Origin: Galerina marginata
Lineage: Eukaryota; Basidiomycota; Agaricomycetes; Agaricales; Galerinaceae
Length of the DNA: 64,000 nt
Reading direction: 5' to 3'
Assembly (NCBI GenBank): GCA_023014335.1
Contig: JAECYW010000037.1
Coordinates: 62,001-126,000, forward strand
The notes under the pieces are model-generated. The model was not told where the DNA came from. It made no database searches and saw only the letters and a program-made list of their open reading frames with translations. Within the stretch, counting starts at the first letter, position 1. Each line of letters begins with the position of its first letter. The translations under genes were made by a program, and so were the position numbers. Shown piece by piece: positions 34,428 through 50,573 of this stretch.

Positions 34428-35551
34428 GGAAGAGAGGAAGTCGTGATAGAAGAAAATAGAGTAGAATATATAGTGGATGTCTGAAGCTGTGCTAAGTAGT
34501 AGTTGACGGAGAGACTGCTCCGACCTGAGTAATTCGGTAGTGTCTTCTCGGCAACTCAGCCCTTTATTGGCACCTGTTAGACTTCGTTCCCTTAGCCAAG
34601 CATTCATGACGTCATATTAATCTTATTCAAGAGTCGGTCTTCAAATGGTTCCGCGCTTGCACTGCCCCTGACTACAGTAGAATACGAATACTCTAACGCC
34701 CACCGTTCTGTGTCTCCCAAACGCAATAGGATGGGCTTGGTTCACAACTTCCCCTACCGATGGCCAACTACTGTCCAATGTTTTCATGAGAATGAATGGG
34801 ATTTGGTGGCGTGTTCTCCGTAAGATGGGAGGGATTTGCGCCGGAATGATGAGGGATGTTTTCTCAAGAAGTTAGGTCTGTTTGATCCAAAAAAAGTTGC
34901 CTTACGCGCAAAGCTTTCAACATATCATTCAGCGGTTCAGGCCGAAAAATGGAGCCTATTCCTGTCGGCCAGAATTGGCTCCTCCATAGTAGTAAAAGCA
35001 ACACTCTGCTTAAGCGGCTTTAGACATGCATGTTACCCCGGAAGGCAGAAGGTTGAGGCAAATTTCAAAAATAAATTCCAGTGAGACTTCCATTGGGGTG
35101 CTCGGAATGGGCAATGGATATGGATCGATACGTCAAAGTCGTTTTAGCCTTTAAGTACCATCAGGAAAGATGGTGACCCTCCACGCTGTTAGCCTCCAGC
35201 AGCTTAAGTAGGAGAATCACAGGAGCTAAACTTTGTCCTCAACGGTTATCCCCAGAAAGGTACATAACGGCAGAATCGACAGTGAGTGAGAAAAGAGGCC
35301 AGACATTCACGATCGACGTCCTAGGAGCACGTTGGCCAAGCTCTTCTCGGTAGGCATTAACGCAGGATCGGGAAAAAGTACCCAGACGAGGGATACGCTC
35401 ATGCATCGGGCACCGAGATATCCAAGACAGAAGCCCCTTCCTCCTTGGATCTTGGTGATTGAGAAGGCCGTTCGATTAATATAGCACAAACGAGAACACG
35501 ACGAAAACATAGCGACAGAGAGACAGGTCTACATCCAGCTTTCGGCTAGTT
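34428..35551. other. long spacer between two minus-strand genes
   Basis: About 1.1 kb with no supported gene. The part next to 34428 is the Rho promoter; the remainder flanks the 3' end of HOP2. A 67-codon minus-strand frame at 35307-35510 and an 82-codon plus-strand frame at 34836-35084 have no recognisable features. Confidence 0.45.
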
Positions 35552-36595
35552 TTACTGCCGTTTGCGCTTTAATGGATTGCCTTGAGGTTGCTGGCATAGA
35601 GACCCTTGTTCAAGAGAAGTGTGCTCGGGTGTATCCTTTTCGATCCCGAGGCCTTCTTCGAGATTTTTTGCCTCTTGAGGCGGCAAAGCGTCCGTAGCCA
35701 ATTGCCAGAAGCTATGGTGTGACTCTAAGAAGAAACGCCCAGTAATCCTCCACAAACCTGGAACTTACGTTATAAAGACCTTTCTACGCCGGAGCCATTC
35801 GGCTCTCCACTTCGACCAGTCAGCATATATTCGCTCCAGTTCTTCCGCAGTGATAGGTGGTGCTCCAGACCGAAGAGGTAGCAAAGTGTCGTTGACCTTG
35901 GAGATCTTCCAAGGGAAGAAAAGATCAGCGAGTCCACGTAGAATGGAGAACGGAACCAAACCGCTTCTTTGACGATGGTTATCTGAGTGTCAAGTTCGCT
36001 GTCGGTCGGTGTAGTTTTTACTTTCGCAAGTTCTGTTGACATTTATGGGTAAACGCTGAGTCGTGCCAAAGTTCAAGCTCTACCTGTAGAACAAGATTTG
36101 ACCTCCCCAGCGAGTATTTGGTTTTCGTCTTCGATCTTGGAGAGTTCAGCTTGAAGGTCAGTGATTTTTTCATTTGGAAGGCAATCGATTTTCGCTTGGT
36201 TGTAGACAAAGAAAGTCGTCTTGCCTGCCGTTATAGAGGCGGGACATGAGCTCGATTCATCGCTGAAATGACGATATATGCTCATACCGTAGACTTTCTG
36301 GACCAACTCCCCTTTCTCAGCTAGGGCAACAAGAATCTTCTGGGTTGTCGCCTTTGGAACAGCGCCTTTTAGATTCGCTGCCACGTCGACCGCACCATAT
36401 GGGCGGTTCATCTTTACTTGATCGTGAGGGACAACGACGACAAGTAAATTGCGGAATTACTCTTTTGACATACTCCAGGATCTTATCCTCGGCTGCAAGA
36501 TATTCAGAGATTATGCGAGTAGAATTGATGCCAACTGCACCTTCTTGTCCTTTGAGAACGGCGACCTTTCCCTCTGGCTTTGTCTTGGACGACAT
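35552..36595 (-). CDS. HOP2: meiotic recombination protein HOP2 (TBPIP family)
   Basis: Six exons (36595-36461, 36411-36288, 36224-36084, 36032-35962, 35905-35769, 35711-35552) give 255 residues. Joins restore family motifs: EYVKR/MNRPYGAVDVAANL, YG/KTTFFVYNQ, and RRRKVFIT/FWQLATDALPP. The N-terminal winged helix includes QKILVALAEKGEL. A coiled coil follows (KITDLQAELSKIEDENQ), then the C-terminal EELERIYADWSKWRAEW segment and a basic KRKRQ end. Hop2 pairs with Mnd1 and stimulates Dmc1/Rad51 strand invasion, preventing synapsis between non-homologous chromosomes in meiosis. It is divergent from the mitochondrial carrier gene with only 118 bases between the two starts. The in-frame ATG chosen gives MSSKTK, typical of basidiomycete copies. 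Confidence 0.9.
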
Positions 36596-36713
36596 GGTGA
36601 AGGACAAGTTTGATCGGGATAGGGGTTCCGTTTCCGGTTCAGGGATTTGCCGGGTCAAGCTCCGAGGGTCTTGACTATTTCTCATCCGTTCCTTCTATCT
36701 CTATGCTCTGCGA
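36596..36713. promoter_or_regulatory. shared 118-bp divergent promoter (HOP2 / LEU5)
   Basis: The two start codons face away from each other across 118 bases, so both promoters and 5' leaders must fit here. A pyrimidine-rich plus-strand run (TTCCTTCTATCTCTATGCTC, about 36690-36709) lies just before the carrier ATG. No specific binding site was identified. Confidence 0.5.
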
Positions 36714-37924
36714 ATGAGTCCAAATGCCGTCCCCAAACACCCAGACACGCATTCTCTGCACTACCTCATCCGTTCTGGTCTTGCCGGTGGAGTCGCTGGA
36801 TGTGTCGTATGTCTTCATCCTGCCTCCGATTCTTGTCATATATCTGACCTTTCTCCTAGGCCAAAACAGTTGTTGCACCGCTTGACCGAGTCAAGATCCT
36901 CTTCCAAGCCTCCAACCCGGACTACCAGAAATACGCGGGTTTGTTTGGCTACCGTAAATCACAATAATCATCTTTCGTCTGAATTCCTCGCGCAATAGGA
37001 ACATGGAGTGGCGCCTTTCGTGCAGTCAACCAAATATACAGACAGGGGGGGATCAGAGGCCTCTTCCAGGGACATTCTGCTACACTGCTTCGCGTCTTTC
37101 CCTACGCTGCCATAAAATTCATGGCATACGACCAAGTCCACTACGTGAGTTCGGAAAGAATTCTCCTTCGATTCCATTCTGACATCATCTCAGATACTGA
37201 TGCCCACTAGACAACAAGAAACGAACCTCCGTCGTTTCCTTGCCGGAGCCATTTCTGGTGTGTTTTCAGAGGTTGTCTTAATATATGTGTCCCGTATCTC
37301 ACGCCCATTACCACAGGTACATTATCTGTATTTTGCACATACCCTCTCGAGGTCATTCGAGTGCGCATGGCTTTCCAAACACGACTTCGCGACCCGTCCC
37401 CCACCGCCCCTCGACCATCTTTCCTAGAAACAGCACGGCAGATCCATCACGAAGGCACGAAGCCCTTGGTTCCTTCATCCCAACATTTCACCAAAAGCCT
37501 CTTGGACCACTACCCAGTTCTAAAATTTTACCGCGGATTCACTGTAACTGTCATGGGCATGATTCCCTACGCTGGTGTCTCGTTTCTCAGTTGGGGTTTC
37601 CTCCGCTCTGTCTTCGTACCCCCATCTGAGACGGGCCACGCTAAAGCGACGCCCATGGCTGATCTCGCTATTGGGGCGGTCTCAGGTGCTATTGGTCAGA
37701 CGGCGTCATACCCGTTTGAAGTGACCCGACGTCGGATGCAGGTTGCAGGAATTACACGACCCGATAGATGGCTTCGGTGGGGTGAGACTATCACTGCTAT
37801 ATGGCAGACATCTGGATGGAGGGGATTTTATGTTGGTTTGAGCATAGGATATTTGAAAGTAATTCCCATGACTGCTGTAAGCTTTGCAGTATGGCAAAGT
37901 GGTAAAAGAATGCTGAATGTTTAG
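36714..37924 (+). CDS. LEU5: mitochondrial carrier, LEU5/coenzyme A type
   Basis: Five exons (36714-36806, 36860-36938, 36999-37144, 37194-37257, 37317-37924) give 329 residues. Three carrier repeats show the signature P-x-[DE]-x-x-[RK]: [21 protein letters not shown], and [10 protein letters not shown]. Six membrane helices are expected in the inner mitochondrial membrane. [20 protein letters not shown] and [20 protein letters not shown] are typical of the Leu5/SLC25A42 branch, which imports coenzyme A (or a precursor) into the matrix. Assignment to this branch rather than to adenine-nucleotide or Graves-type carriers is an inference from pattern. Confidence 0.82.
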
Positions 37925-38167
37925 AACATGTATATGGCGAATAATTGACTAGATCCATCAAATGAAGACGTGATGATCATTTTGGATGGTTTGTGTTTTT
38001 TACCTCGCACTGGAGAACGGATTTATACACGTTTGAGTTGAGCAGATCTATTTGTGTTATATGCGGTTTCTACCCACAGCCACCCAGAGTACTTGTCCAC
38101 TACTACTTAGCACTTAGGGTTGAGGTCCTCGCCATTTTATCCTGTACTCGCACTTTCAGCCTCGACA

Positions 38168-40766
38168 ATGGACGACTCCTCTTCACAAGGCGGGAAGTGT
38201 GTCACCAAAGAGAAGAAGACCCGCAGGCGACTTCGACTTAGTTGTGTCGAGTGCACGAAACGGAGACAGGTGAGTGTTCGGGCATGCATGTCGCTATTCA
38301 ACTTCTCATCACAACACCCACGTTGCTTTTTCAGAAATGTGATCGCAAACACCCCTGTTCTCTGTGTATTACTCGAGGCGTCGCCCATCTCTGTCGATGG
38401 GAGTCTGTCCCCGTTGCTCGTCCAGCTCCAGCGCGACCCCCGGCGGGTGCTCTGAGAGAAGCCAGCGCCTTCGCAGACGATCAAACCCAGCTCATAACCG
38501 ACCTCACACAGCGCATCGCTTCCCTCGAAAACGAACTTAAGAAAGCACGGGAACAACCCAGCCCCCCTTACCTCTCCCTTACTTCCGGAAGTTTGTCGAC
38601 TTCCCCATCTTCCAACGCCACCGACGTAAGCACAAGCGGCAATTTCTCTCCATATCATGACCACCTTTCCGAACTTTCTCATCGACATTCCCCGGAGGAG
38701 CAAGTCCACGAATATACCATCCTGTCGGCTCGGACCTCACCTGAAATCTTACCTATCCAGACGTTCCCGATGGACGATGCTGCTTATGAAGCGACCTCAA
38801 CCATAGCACACCTCTCTTTGGCTCACCATGGCGAATTCATTGGTCGGGGGAGTCTCATTTGTGCTCTTCATTCGGTTGGAAATCTTCCCTTTATTCACCC
38901 TTCTCTGATGTTTATCATTATCTAAGGTCACCTCCAGGAAGGTTCCACGCTTTCTATATGCCAAATCTACCGATGCCATGTCGGAATACCGGGAACCCGC
39001 CCAAAAATTCTCGAACATATCATTTATAGGGACCATTGATGAACTCGTCTCCTATCTTCCGCCTATGTTGGTCGTCGAGACGTTAACATCTGCTTTCTTT
39101 TTTGAGGTCAATTGGCGGTATGCGATTCCCGAAGACTGGTTTCGGAGGGCGAGATCCCAGATGTGGATGAGCCTACAACATTCTACCGGCTCCCAAATCA
39201 ACACAAACTGGTTGATGCTCTTGTTCGCCGTCTTGGCTGTCGCGCCTCAGTCTGCATACGAAGAAATAAAACATTACTCAGCGACTCGGTCCAGTGATGA
39301 TTATTTTATGTGCGCCATGATGGCTCGACGAATGGTGGAGGAGGAGTACTTGAGTGTTCCAAGCGCGTCGTTGATGGTCTCAGCGGCCGATGGGACAGTC
39401 TTGGGATGTCTGGCCACGCCCTTGCTCTGCGACTACCTCGCCGAGCGTGGCCGCGTGAGCGAGGCATGGAAATTAGCTGGCATTGGAATCCGTAACGCTG
39501 AGGCAGTGGGCATGCACCGAGATCCAGAATGGAAATTATGGCAAATGATGTCCGCAGACGAAAAAGTGCTGAGACGGCGTGCATGGTGGGGACTTTTTAT
39601 TACGGATAAGTAAGTGGTTGATTATATCTTTTGTGCCATTCATACCTCATGAACGTACTGATCATGTTTAGGACCTATTCGTACGTGCTTGCGCGGCCGC
39701 AAATTTTACGACCCGAAATATATGACGTCGAGTTACCATCGGCGCACAACCCGGACGGTTCTCGCAACCTGGTCAACTTCGGTCAAAACGTGTTCATTAG
39801 TCTCATGGAAATGCTCTGCGACGCCATAGAAAAGGTGCTTCCTGAAGGCACCCTTCTTAAATGCTATTAACGTGCTGTCAGTGTTTTAACGTGAACTTTC
39901 CTGATTGCCTTGTCTTTTTGGAGATGGATCGCAAATTCGAAGACTGGGAAGAACGCCTTCCCATGGAGTACCAGCTTGGCTGCGAGATGCGATTACTCCA
40001 GGAGTTCAATCCTTCAGAACTGAAGCTTTTAGCTCGCCAACGATACCTAATACACACATGGTATATGATTGGACGATTGAGGTTTCACATTGCCTCCTCC
40101 ACCGACATGGGTCGCGCTCCTCAGTCATCTGCCCAAATTCGACATAGTATGGAGAAATGCATTAGCATCTCCCTGCAAATGATTCGTTTCCAATGTGCTG
40201 TATATGGGTCGCTTTCACACCCCAGCGACAACAGCTTCGCATATGTCTATCCTGGCAGTTGCTGGCTTTTTGAAGGTTGCTTCTCCCTCTTTGAAGCCTC
40301 AGTGGCGCTTATCACCACCATGGCTCAACTTCGAATGCAAGAGAAGGTTGCAGAGGCTAGTTCTGCTATTGATTCGGCGTTGCTCGTGTTCAATCAAGTA
40401 GCCCGAAGAGAACAAGGGAAGACAAAAGAGACCGCCACTAGAGCCATCGAAGTCCTGATAAACATCCGTAATCAGGTTGACAGTTCGTTGCCCAAAGTCA
40501 AGGACGACCCCGAACTTCTCGACCTTTCAATGCTTGTGAACCTGAGCAAGACCATAGGCGATACAAGTTCGATGGCGAACGTGTTCGCTTCAGCGCCCCA
40601 GTTTTCATTGCACTCTATGCAAATGAGGCATAACGATAACACGCAATTACCACAGTTCTCGCAAATCAATGACTTCGTTGGGTACAGCAGAGAAAATCTC
40701 CGCATGGGAGATCACATGGACGGCTCTCATATGGGGATTGAGAGGGGGACGACTCGACATTTATAA
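38168..40766 (+). CDS. Zn2Cys6 fungal-specific transcription factor
   Basis: Five exons (38168-38269, 38335-38874, 38927-39609, 39672-39834, 39924-40766) give 776 residues. The binuclear zinc cluster is complete: C26, C29, C36, C42, C45 and C54, with the first intron falling inside it after TKRRQ. A leucine-zipper-like coiled coil follows (LITDLTQRIASLENELKKA), then a Ser/Thr/Pro-rich linker. The fungal-specific middle homology domain comes next, with the typical segments WKLAGIGIRNAEAVGMHRDP and VLRRRAWWGLFITDK. The factor acts in the nucleus, probably as a dimer; its targets are unknown. The last intron end at 39923 (GGAG) is the least certain join. The frame stays open for 108 more codons after the TAA. 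Confidence 0.85.
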
Positions 40767-41764
40767 TCGATACTCAAATTGGAGCAACTGGAGTATATGA
40801 TTAATTTCCTCACTCAAGTTTGCGCATTAGGATCATTATTGAAGCTATCAAGCCCCGAACCGGAACACAGTGTTCCGACGGCAGATGTTTTCCGCATCGC
40901 TCGATTCCTTCGCCCTTGGTCACTGAGCCTTATCTGTATTCTGCGTGCAGTGGATCATGCTAGACTATATGCCAACGTCAAAAGTATGGGGTTGATGCGT
41001 ACTCAGGAGGATTCAATGGCGATGGGCAGGTATGTAATGGGGGATGTACTCCATTTGGACCGCAATCATTGGCCAGTGTGGGAGTTTTAGTAGGATGGAT
41101 GGATGAGTTATAAGTGTGCAGACCCCTGTGATAGATTAATGATTATCTGCATAGAATACTTGCATAGCAGACTTTCCTGAACCTGTGCCACGGAGACGAC
41201 CATCTTCCCACAGATGTTGACGACGGAAAATTCAAAGGCGCTACGCATCACAATTACTTCGGTGAAGGCCTTGACGGCAGTAGCAAAGATTCCGAGTACA
41301 TAAAGGATTTGGAAGACACAGATAGCTGAACTGAAGGCAGAGCATTAACTATACGGTCGTGTAGCTAGGGAATCGCCACTGGTACTGAAGACAAATATAT
41401 AGAATCCAAAATAGTAGCGCCCAAAAATAACGGAAGAGTTGCGAAATGTGCGGAGATGAGATAAATGGTGAAGTAGGACGCCCGATATGGAAGTCCATCC
41501 AATTCTGATCCCGAGATCCAGTGTGGCACCAACCATTCCTCGTACCACCACCATCCCCAGCTCTCATTTCCCCTCTCATTTTCCTTTTCTTCGCCCTGTC
41601 CATGGCTTTCACGCCAACATTCTGAGCTCGGACCACTCAAAGCACTCGTCCGAATCATTACCGCCTCGGTGGATCCACAGACACAATAAGACCACTAGCA
41701 GCTTGGACCACCTTATATATATCAATCTCTCCACCCCCGCATCCTCGGCTGGGGAACGCCCATC
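40767..41764. other. spacer, with an open frame in phase with the upstream gene
   Basis: From 40767 to 41090 the frame of the Zn2Cys6 gene continues without a stop after its TAA. Beyond that, overlapping minus-strand frames at 41345-41658 show no motif. The last ~200 bases should hold the promoter of the ankyrin gene. Confidence 0.4.
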
Positions 41765-44700
41765 ATGCCTGTCCCAATGAGGACTACATTCCACAAGGAC
41801 AAGGCAGAGGCCAAGTACAATGTTACCACTGAATGTTAGCGTTCTCCATCCTGTTTGTCAATACTCCGCACTATTCTCACCGTTTATTCTCTAGTTCCCA
41901 GTCTCGGACTCCATTCAGCTGCTGCCACTGGAAATGTTGGTCTTGTCGAGTATGCCTTGAACAACGGCCAACCAATCAATTCCGTTCTTGATGGTGTCCT
42001 ACCCCTTCATGCAGCCTGTGCGGGTGGCAATGTGCAGGTTGTCAAAGTCCTGATTGATCATGGCGCTGATGTCAACGCCCCTCGGTGCGTCCTTTCACTG
42101 CTTTTCCGTGTGCTCTATTGATTCTACCTTGTATATTTCAAGGCTTCCGAGAAAGTATTCCAACGACAGGAACCGAGACGCCTCTGCCCCAATTGTTGGC
42201 ACATCTGGCTCAACGCCTCTCCACTTCGCGGCTGCCAATGGTAACACAGAAGTCGTTTCTCTTCTCCTTTTACATGGGGCCCATGCAGATCGAGCAGACA
42301 AGCACGGTGTTACTCCGGAAATGCTCGCTCAGCAGAATGGATGGGTTGAATGTGCGAGAGTCCTGAGAGAGTGGATTATGAATAAAGATCGTGATCTCAG
42401 GGAAAGAGAAAGCCTTCGAGGAAAGTCTGGCTCGACGTACAACAACGTTGGTCAGATTTCAGAGGCCTCTTCCTCTTCCTCTCCCCGAAGGCGCCTACAA
42501 ATGAAACATTCGATTGACACTGCCTTAAATTTGCTCAAACCTCCAGAATCGAATCCCAAGGCCTCGCAGTCCGGACACGCATCAACGCCACCTCCTTCCC
42601 CGGCTAGGCCATTCGGGGAATACACATTTTATCCAGTTGACCCTTCAAGAGACTCTCCAATCGAGCCATCTTCACGGCGCCCATCCCTACCACATGTTCT
42701 ACAAGCCCCATCTAACGACATTCCACGGAATCGTAATACTTCAACTACTTCGGAGTCGTGCCCCAGGCAACGTCGTCCAAGGTCGGCAGGAACTGGTGCT
42801 GACCGAAGCGGTGATCAAGAAACAATCTACCCAGTATATGGCAGAGGTGGTTCAGGCCGTAAATTGGGCAGCAAGTATTCCTTACTTAATATATTCAAGA
42901 AAGCTCAGTCTGGCGAGGGAGCAGACGATGTAATGGTTTCACCGGAAAACGGGTCTAGCACTGATGTTCCTGGAGGTTCGTCCGGCGGTACTCCCGGGTC
43001 TACCATTGCCCCTTCTTTGGCTACTGCCCCCAGTCACTCTGGTCCGGCATCGAATATTGATTTGACCGAACTTTCTAGTGCAGCATCTGCTCCCGTTCGT
43101 TTAGTCTCCAAGGTTCATCGTGGCAGCGATGCGTCGACAAAGGGCCGTTTCACTCCTCAAATGCAGCCTCCTCTTCCTAGAAAACACTCTGGGAATCTCA
43201 AAACACCACCCCGCACCAATGTACCCCTTGCCGTCGAACTCCATCTAGCTCTGGCTCACCAACAACATCGAACTCAGCCCAGCTCCCCAACGCCGCCTGT
43301 CAACATGGTCGGTGACGACGGCGACAAGGTAAAGCCGTCAAGTCCATTGGCAAAGTTCAATGCCATGCTTGCTCCCGGCCACAATCGAAACCGCTCCGGG
43401 TCCTCTACAAGCATGCCGGTAGACAGCACTTCCCTGCATGACGATGGTATTGCACCAAATTATACTGTGAATTCAGAATATGACGGAGGAAGACCAAGTC
43501 CAAACCCACGCCCTGGAATTCTTAGAGCGCACAACCGTACGCCGTCGATTGGACAGGGAGGATCTCCTATCAACCCCAGGACCTTGAGATTTGATTCTTC
43601 GTCAAGTAGTGAGCGGAAGGCAAAAGATAGTCCACGGTCTATTCCACTACCACTGCGATCCTTTAACAGCACTGGATCACTTACAAAGCTGAACGTCAAT
43701 ACCAGCAGTGATTCACCAGATTTTGAACGTGAAGTCGAAACCACCTTGTCTGATAGCCGAGACGAAGATAGAGATCAAGAGGAGAATTATGGTCAACCAA
43801 TTACTACCGGCCCTCTTGTCGGGAGTCTAAACCTTCCCTCGGTGTTGTTGCAACGCCAACGAGGCCAGTCGTTCGCTTCGTCATCCGAATCTTCTCTATC
43901 GCCCATCCTTTCGAATGATATTGCAGCCGACCCCTCGTTGTCTGTTCTCAATGCCGATTTTCCTTTCAGCATCAATCGAGCACCATCTTTACCTGATGAA
44001 GATACAGGCAATGATATAACTGCGAGCCCTGCCCATCTGAATGTTCCTGTTGTTTCTGACAAGCGAGGCCGAGGCGATTCTTTAAGCAGCGACAGCACAT
44101 CGGACAGCCGTAGCAATATGCCAATGAGCTCTAGTGGGAGTGGCACTAGCGTGACTGTAGCTTCTCCTGGGCTTTCCGACATATTGCTGCCTTTTGACTT
44201 CTACCAGCGGGACATGATCCAACCAACAGAATTGCCGAGTGAACTTGATGGGAAGAAGTGTGTACCACCTCCATTACCACTCAACGCTCTTGGTTTGAAC
44301 GAAAGACGCGCACATTCTCCTCTTGACATCGATATTACGTCCATATCTTCCCATGCACAGGCGGAAGCCCTGGTACAACGTGCCCGCCAGGATGTTTTAG
44401 AACTTGCCAACGCGCAAGAAGGTTCTCCACATTCATCTGGTCTTGGTCGCACTCCTTTGAGTGCCAGATTAGCGGCATACGGCGAAAGTCTTGCCCTTGA
44501 AAGAAAGCTTAGAGAACAGAAAGCGGAAGAATCGTATTGGAAGGATCGCGTTCACGACCCTATGCCTGAGCTTTCCCCGAGTGTCACGAAGATGTTGTCT
44601 CCTGACCAACCTACTCTCCCGAGACAGAAAAGTCGAGATGGTGTAGAGAGGCAACTCAGCCTTGAAAACAAGACAGGTTCACCGCGGTACAAAAAACGAA

Positions 44701-45280
44701 TCAAGGACCCTCGCAGACCTTCCACCGCCGATGGACGTAAGTCTTTTCTTGCTTTAATTGCAATACTCCTCCTGACCCTTTGATTCTAGCTCCCTCTACC
44801 AAACAACACGATATGTTTTTCGCTCACGCTCAACGAACAACGTCAAATCAATCCTCGCGTTCTGCGTCTACTTCCAACCATTCTGCAGAGCCGTTGGTCA
44901 ATGACACGGTTGATAACTCTCCATTTCCTGGAGTCGACTACCCGCCTGTTGCACAGGCTGGCTTAGAAGACCTGACGCAACAGGAAGCAAATCCTCATAA
45001 TCCTCTTGTTCAAGAAGAAGAATCCCTCAGTCGGATCAATTCTGCTGATGGTGCTGACACCGAAACCGACTCTACCCCCACTGTATACCGTGCCGGGGCC
45101 CCGCCCAGTTCTAATTCACGCGTGAGGAGCGCAAAGAAGCTGACCAGGATGGGGATTGCTGTTGCCGATCAAGCAGCCGCGGCCAGTCGCACTGCTCCTG
45201 CTCCCCCAACGCCCCCAGCTGCACCTACCAAACGATTTGGAATTAGGTCAATTATGCAAACTTTCAAAGGCAAAACATGA
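41765..45280 (+). CDS. large ankyrin-repeat protein with disordered tail
   Basis: Four exons (41765-41834, 41895-42084, 42143-44736, 44790-45280) give 1114 residues. Three ankyrin-type repeats lie near the N-terminus: GLHSAAATGNVGLVEYALNN, LPLHAACAGGNVQVVKVLID and TPLHFAAANGNTEVVSLLLL, with a partial fourth (TPEMLAQQNGWVECARVL). The remaining ~900 residues are rich in Ser, Pro, Thr and Gly and look disordered, with many SP/TP sites, a short charged helix near 44500 (ALERKLREQKAEESYWKDR), and a basic end (KRFGIRSIMQTFKGK). It is probably an adaptor or scaffold regulated by phosphorylation. The architecture is common in mushrooms but not characterised to my knowledge. A second in-frame ATG lies four codons in. 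Confidence 0.75.
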
Positions 45281-45671
45281 GCGATACCCGGCCATATTTG
45301 TAAAACCACTCCTTGCTTTCGCAGCTCTGGCCATCCAGTCATTGTCATCCCGCTATCAGTCAGTCGACATTGTGTACAATTCGTGTCTTCCTCTATCCCG
45401 CTATCTTGCTGGCATCCTTATTGTTTCATTATCCATTATTTGAGGTGTTTTTGTGTTGTATCAATGTACACTAGTTTCTTCAATCCTTGGCATTCTCCAC
45501 CACTTTACTTATCCAGCAATTGAACATCTACATGCACATTGCATACTTGTTATTATAAAATCATCGTGTAACTTTAGTGATCGACGATTTATATAAAAGC
45601 GGAAGCATCCTTCCACTTTGCTTCTCTTCCACCAACTCTCAACTACACACTTTGATCAGAGAAAAGTTGTC

Positions 45672-46278
45672 ATGCCAGATTCTGACTCGCAAAATGCCCC
45701 CACTTTTCTGCCATTCCCTCCAGAGGTGCTGGAAAGCGAGCACAAGAAGCAAATAATAGCCATCCGCACTTGCTTACTTTCATGGCTCCTAGCAAATTCT
45801 GATGTAAAAGAGGAATCGCCGGGAGCAGCGGAGAACATGCAACGTGCGACAGAGGAACTAAGCAGTAAGGTTTTTTGGTGTTACCTTACTGAATTCGGCT
45901 GATGTTATTCATAAATAAAAAAAAGACTTGAAAGTGGACCCTCCATATGCATTCACTCCCTCCCCTCCCTATCAATTCCGATCCGTGCTCCTTTCCTGCA
46001 TAAAGTGCTATTGGGTGGCCCTTATAAAGGTGCTCAATGATGGGGAGAAAATCGAATTAGCAGAGCGATTGAACGTCGTGCCGCCATTTGGGCGACGGAT
46101 CCCTCGTTTTGACGGAAAGAAATGCGTCGAAACCCCTGGAGAGCTCGATGCAAGGGAGTATGAGGGTTTGATGAGGGTTACGACCTTTGTCGTGATAAAT
46201 CTAACGTCAGACGATGTTGTGAAGATGTGGAGGGAACTCGCTGAGGTTGGAGTTCAGACATGGGAGGAAACGGATTAA
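45672..46278 (+). CDS. small hypothetical protein
   Basis: Two exons (45672-45864, 45926-46278) give 181 residues starting MPDSDSQNAPTFLPFPP. A helical segment with EHKKQIIAIRTCLLSWLLAN is followed by EKIELAERLNVVPPFGRRIP and a C-terminal part REYEGLMRVTTFVVINLTS. No domain is recognised. A further intron may remove part of 45965-46030, where the reading is Pro/Tyr/Cys-rich. A TATA-like TATATAAAAG lies near 45591. PEX1 starts 118 bases downstream on the same strand. Confidence 0.5.
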
Positions 46279-46396
46279 TTATTGACGCGCCTGGACGGCC
46301 TTCGGTTATTTTATGGCACGTGAACTAGCCGGTGTACCGGCTTAAATCTAAATATGAATTCACAACGCCTCGACCTTGTTTTCTTTTCACTTAGCT

Positions 46397-50523
<4,127 letters not shown>

Positions 50524-50573
50524 ATCCAAAATGTATTGTGACACTTAGTGGAGATATTTATTTGTCTTTTATT

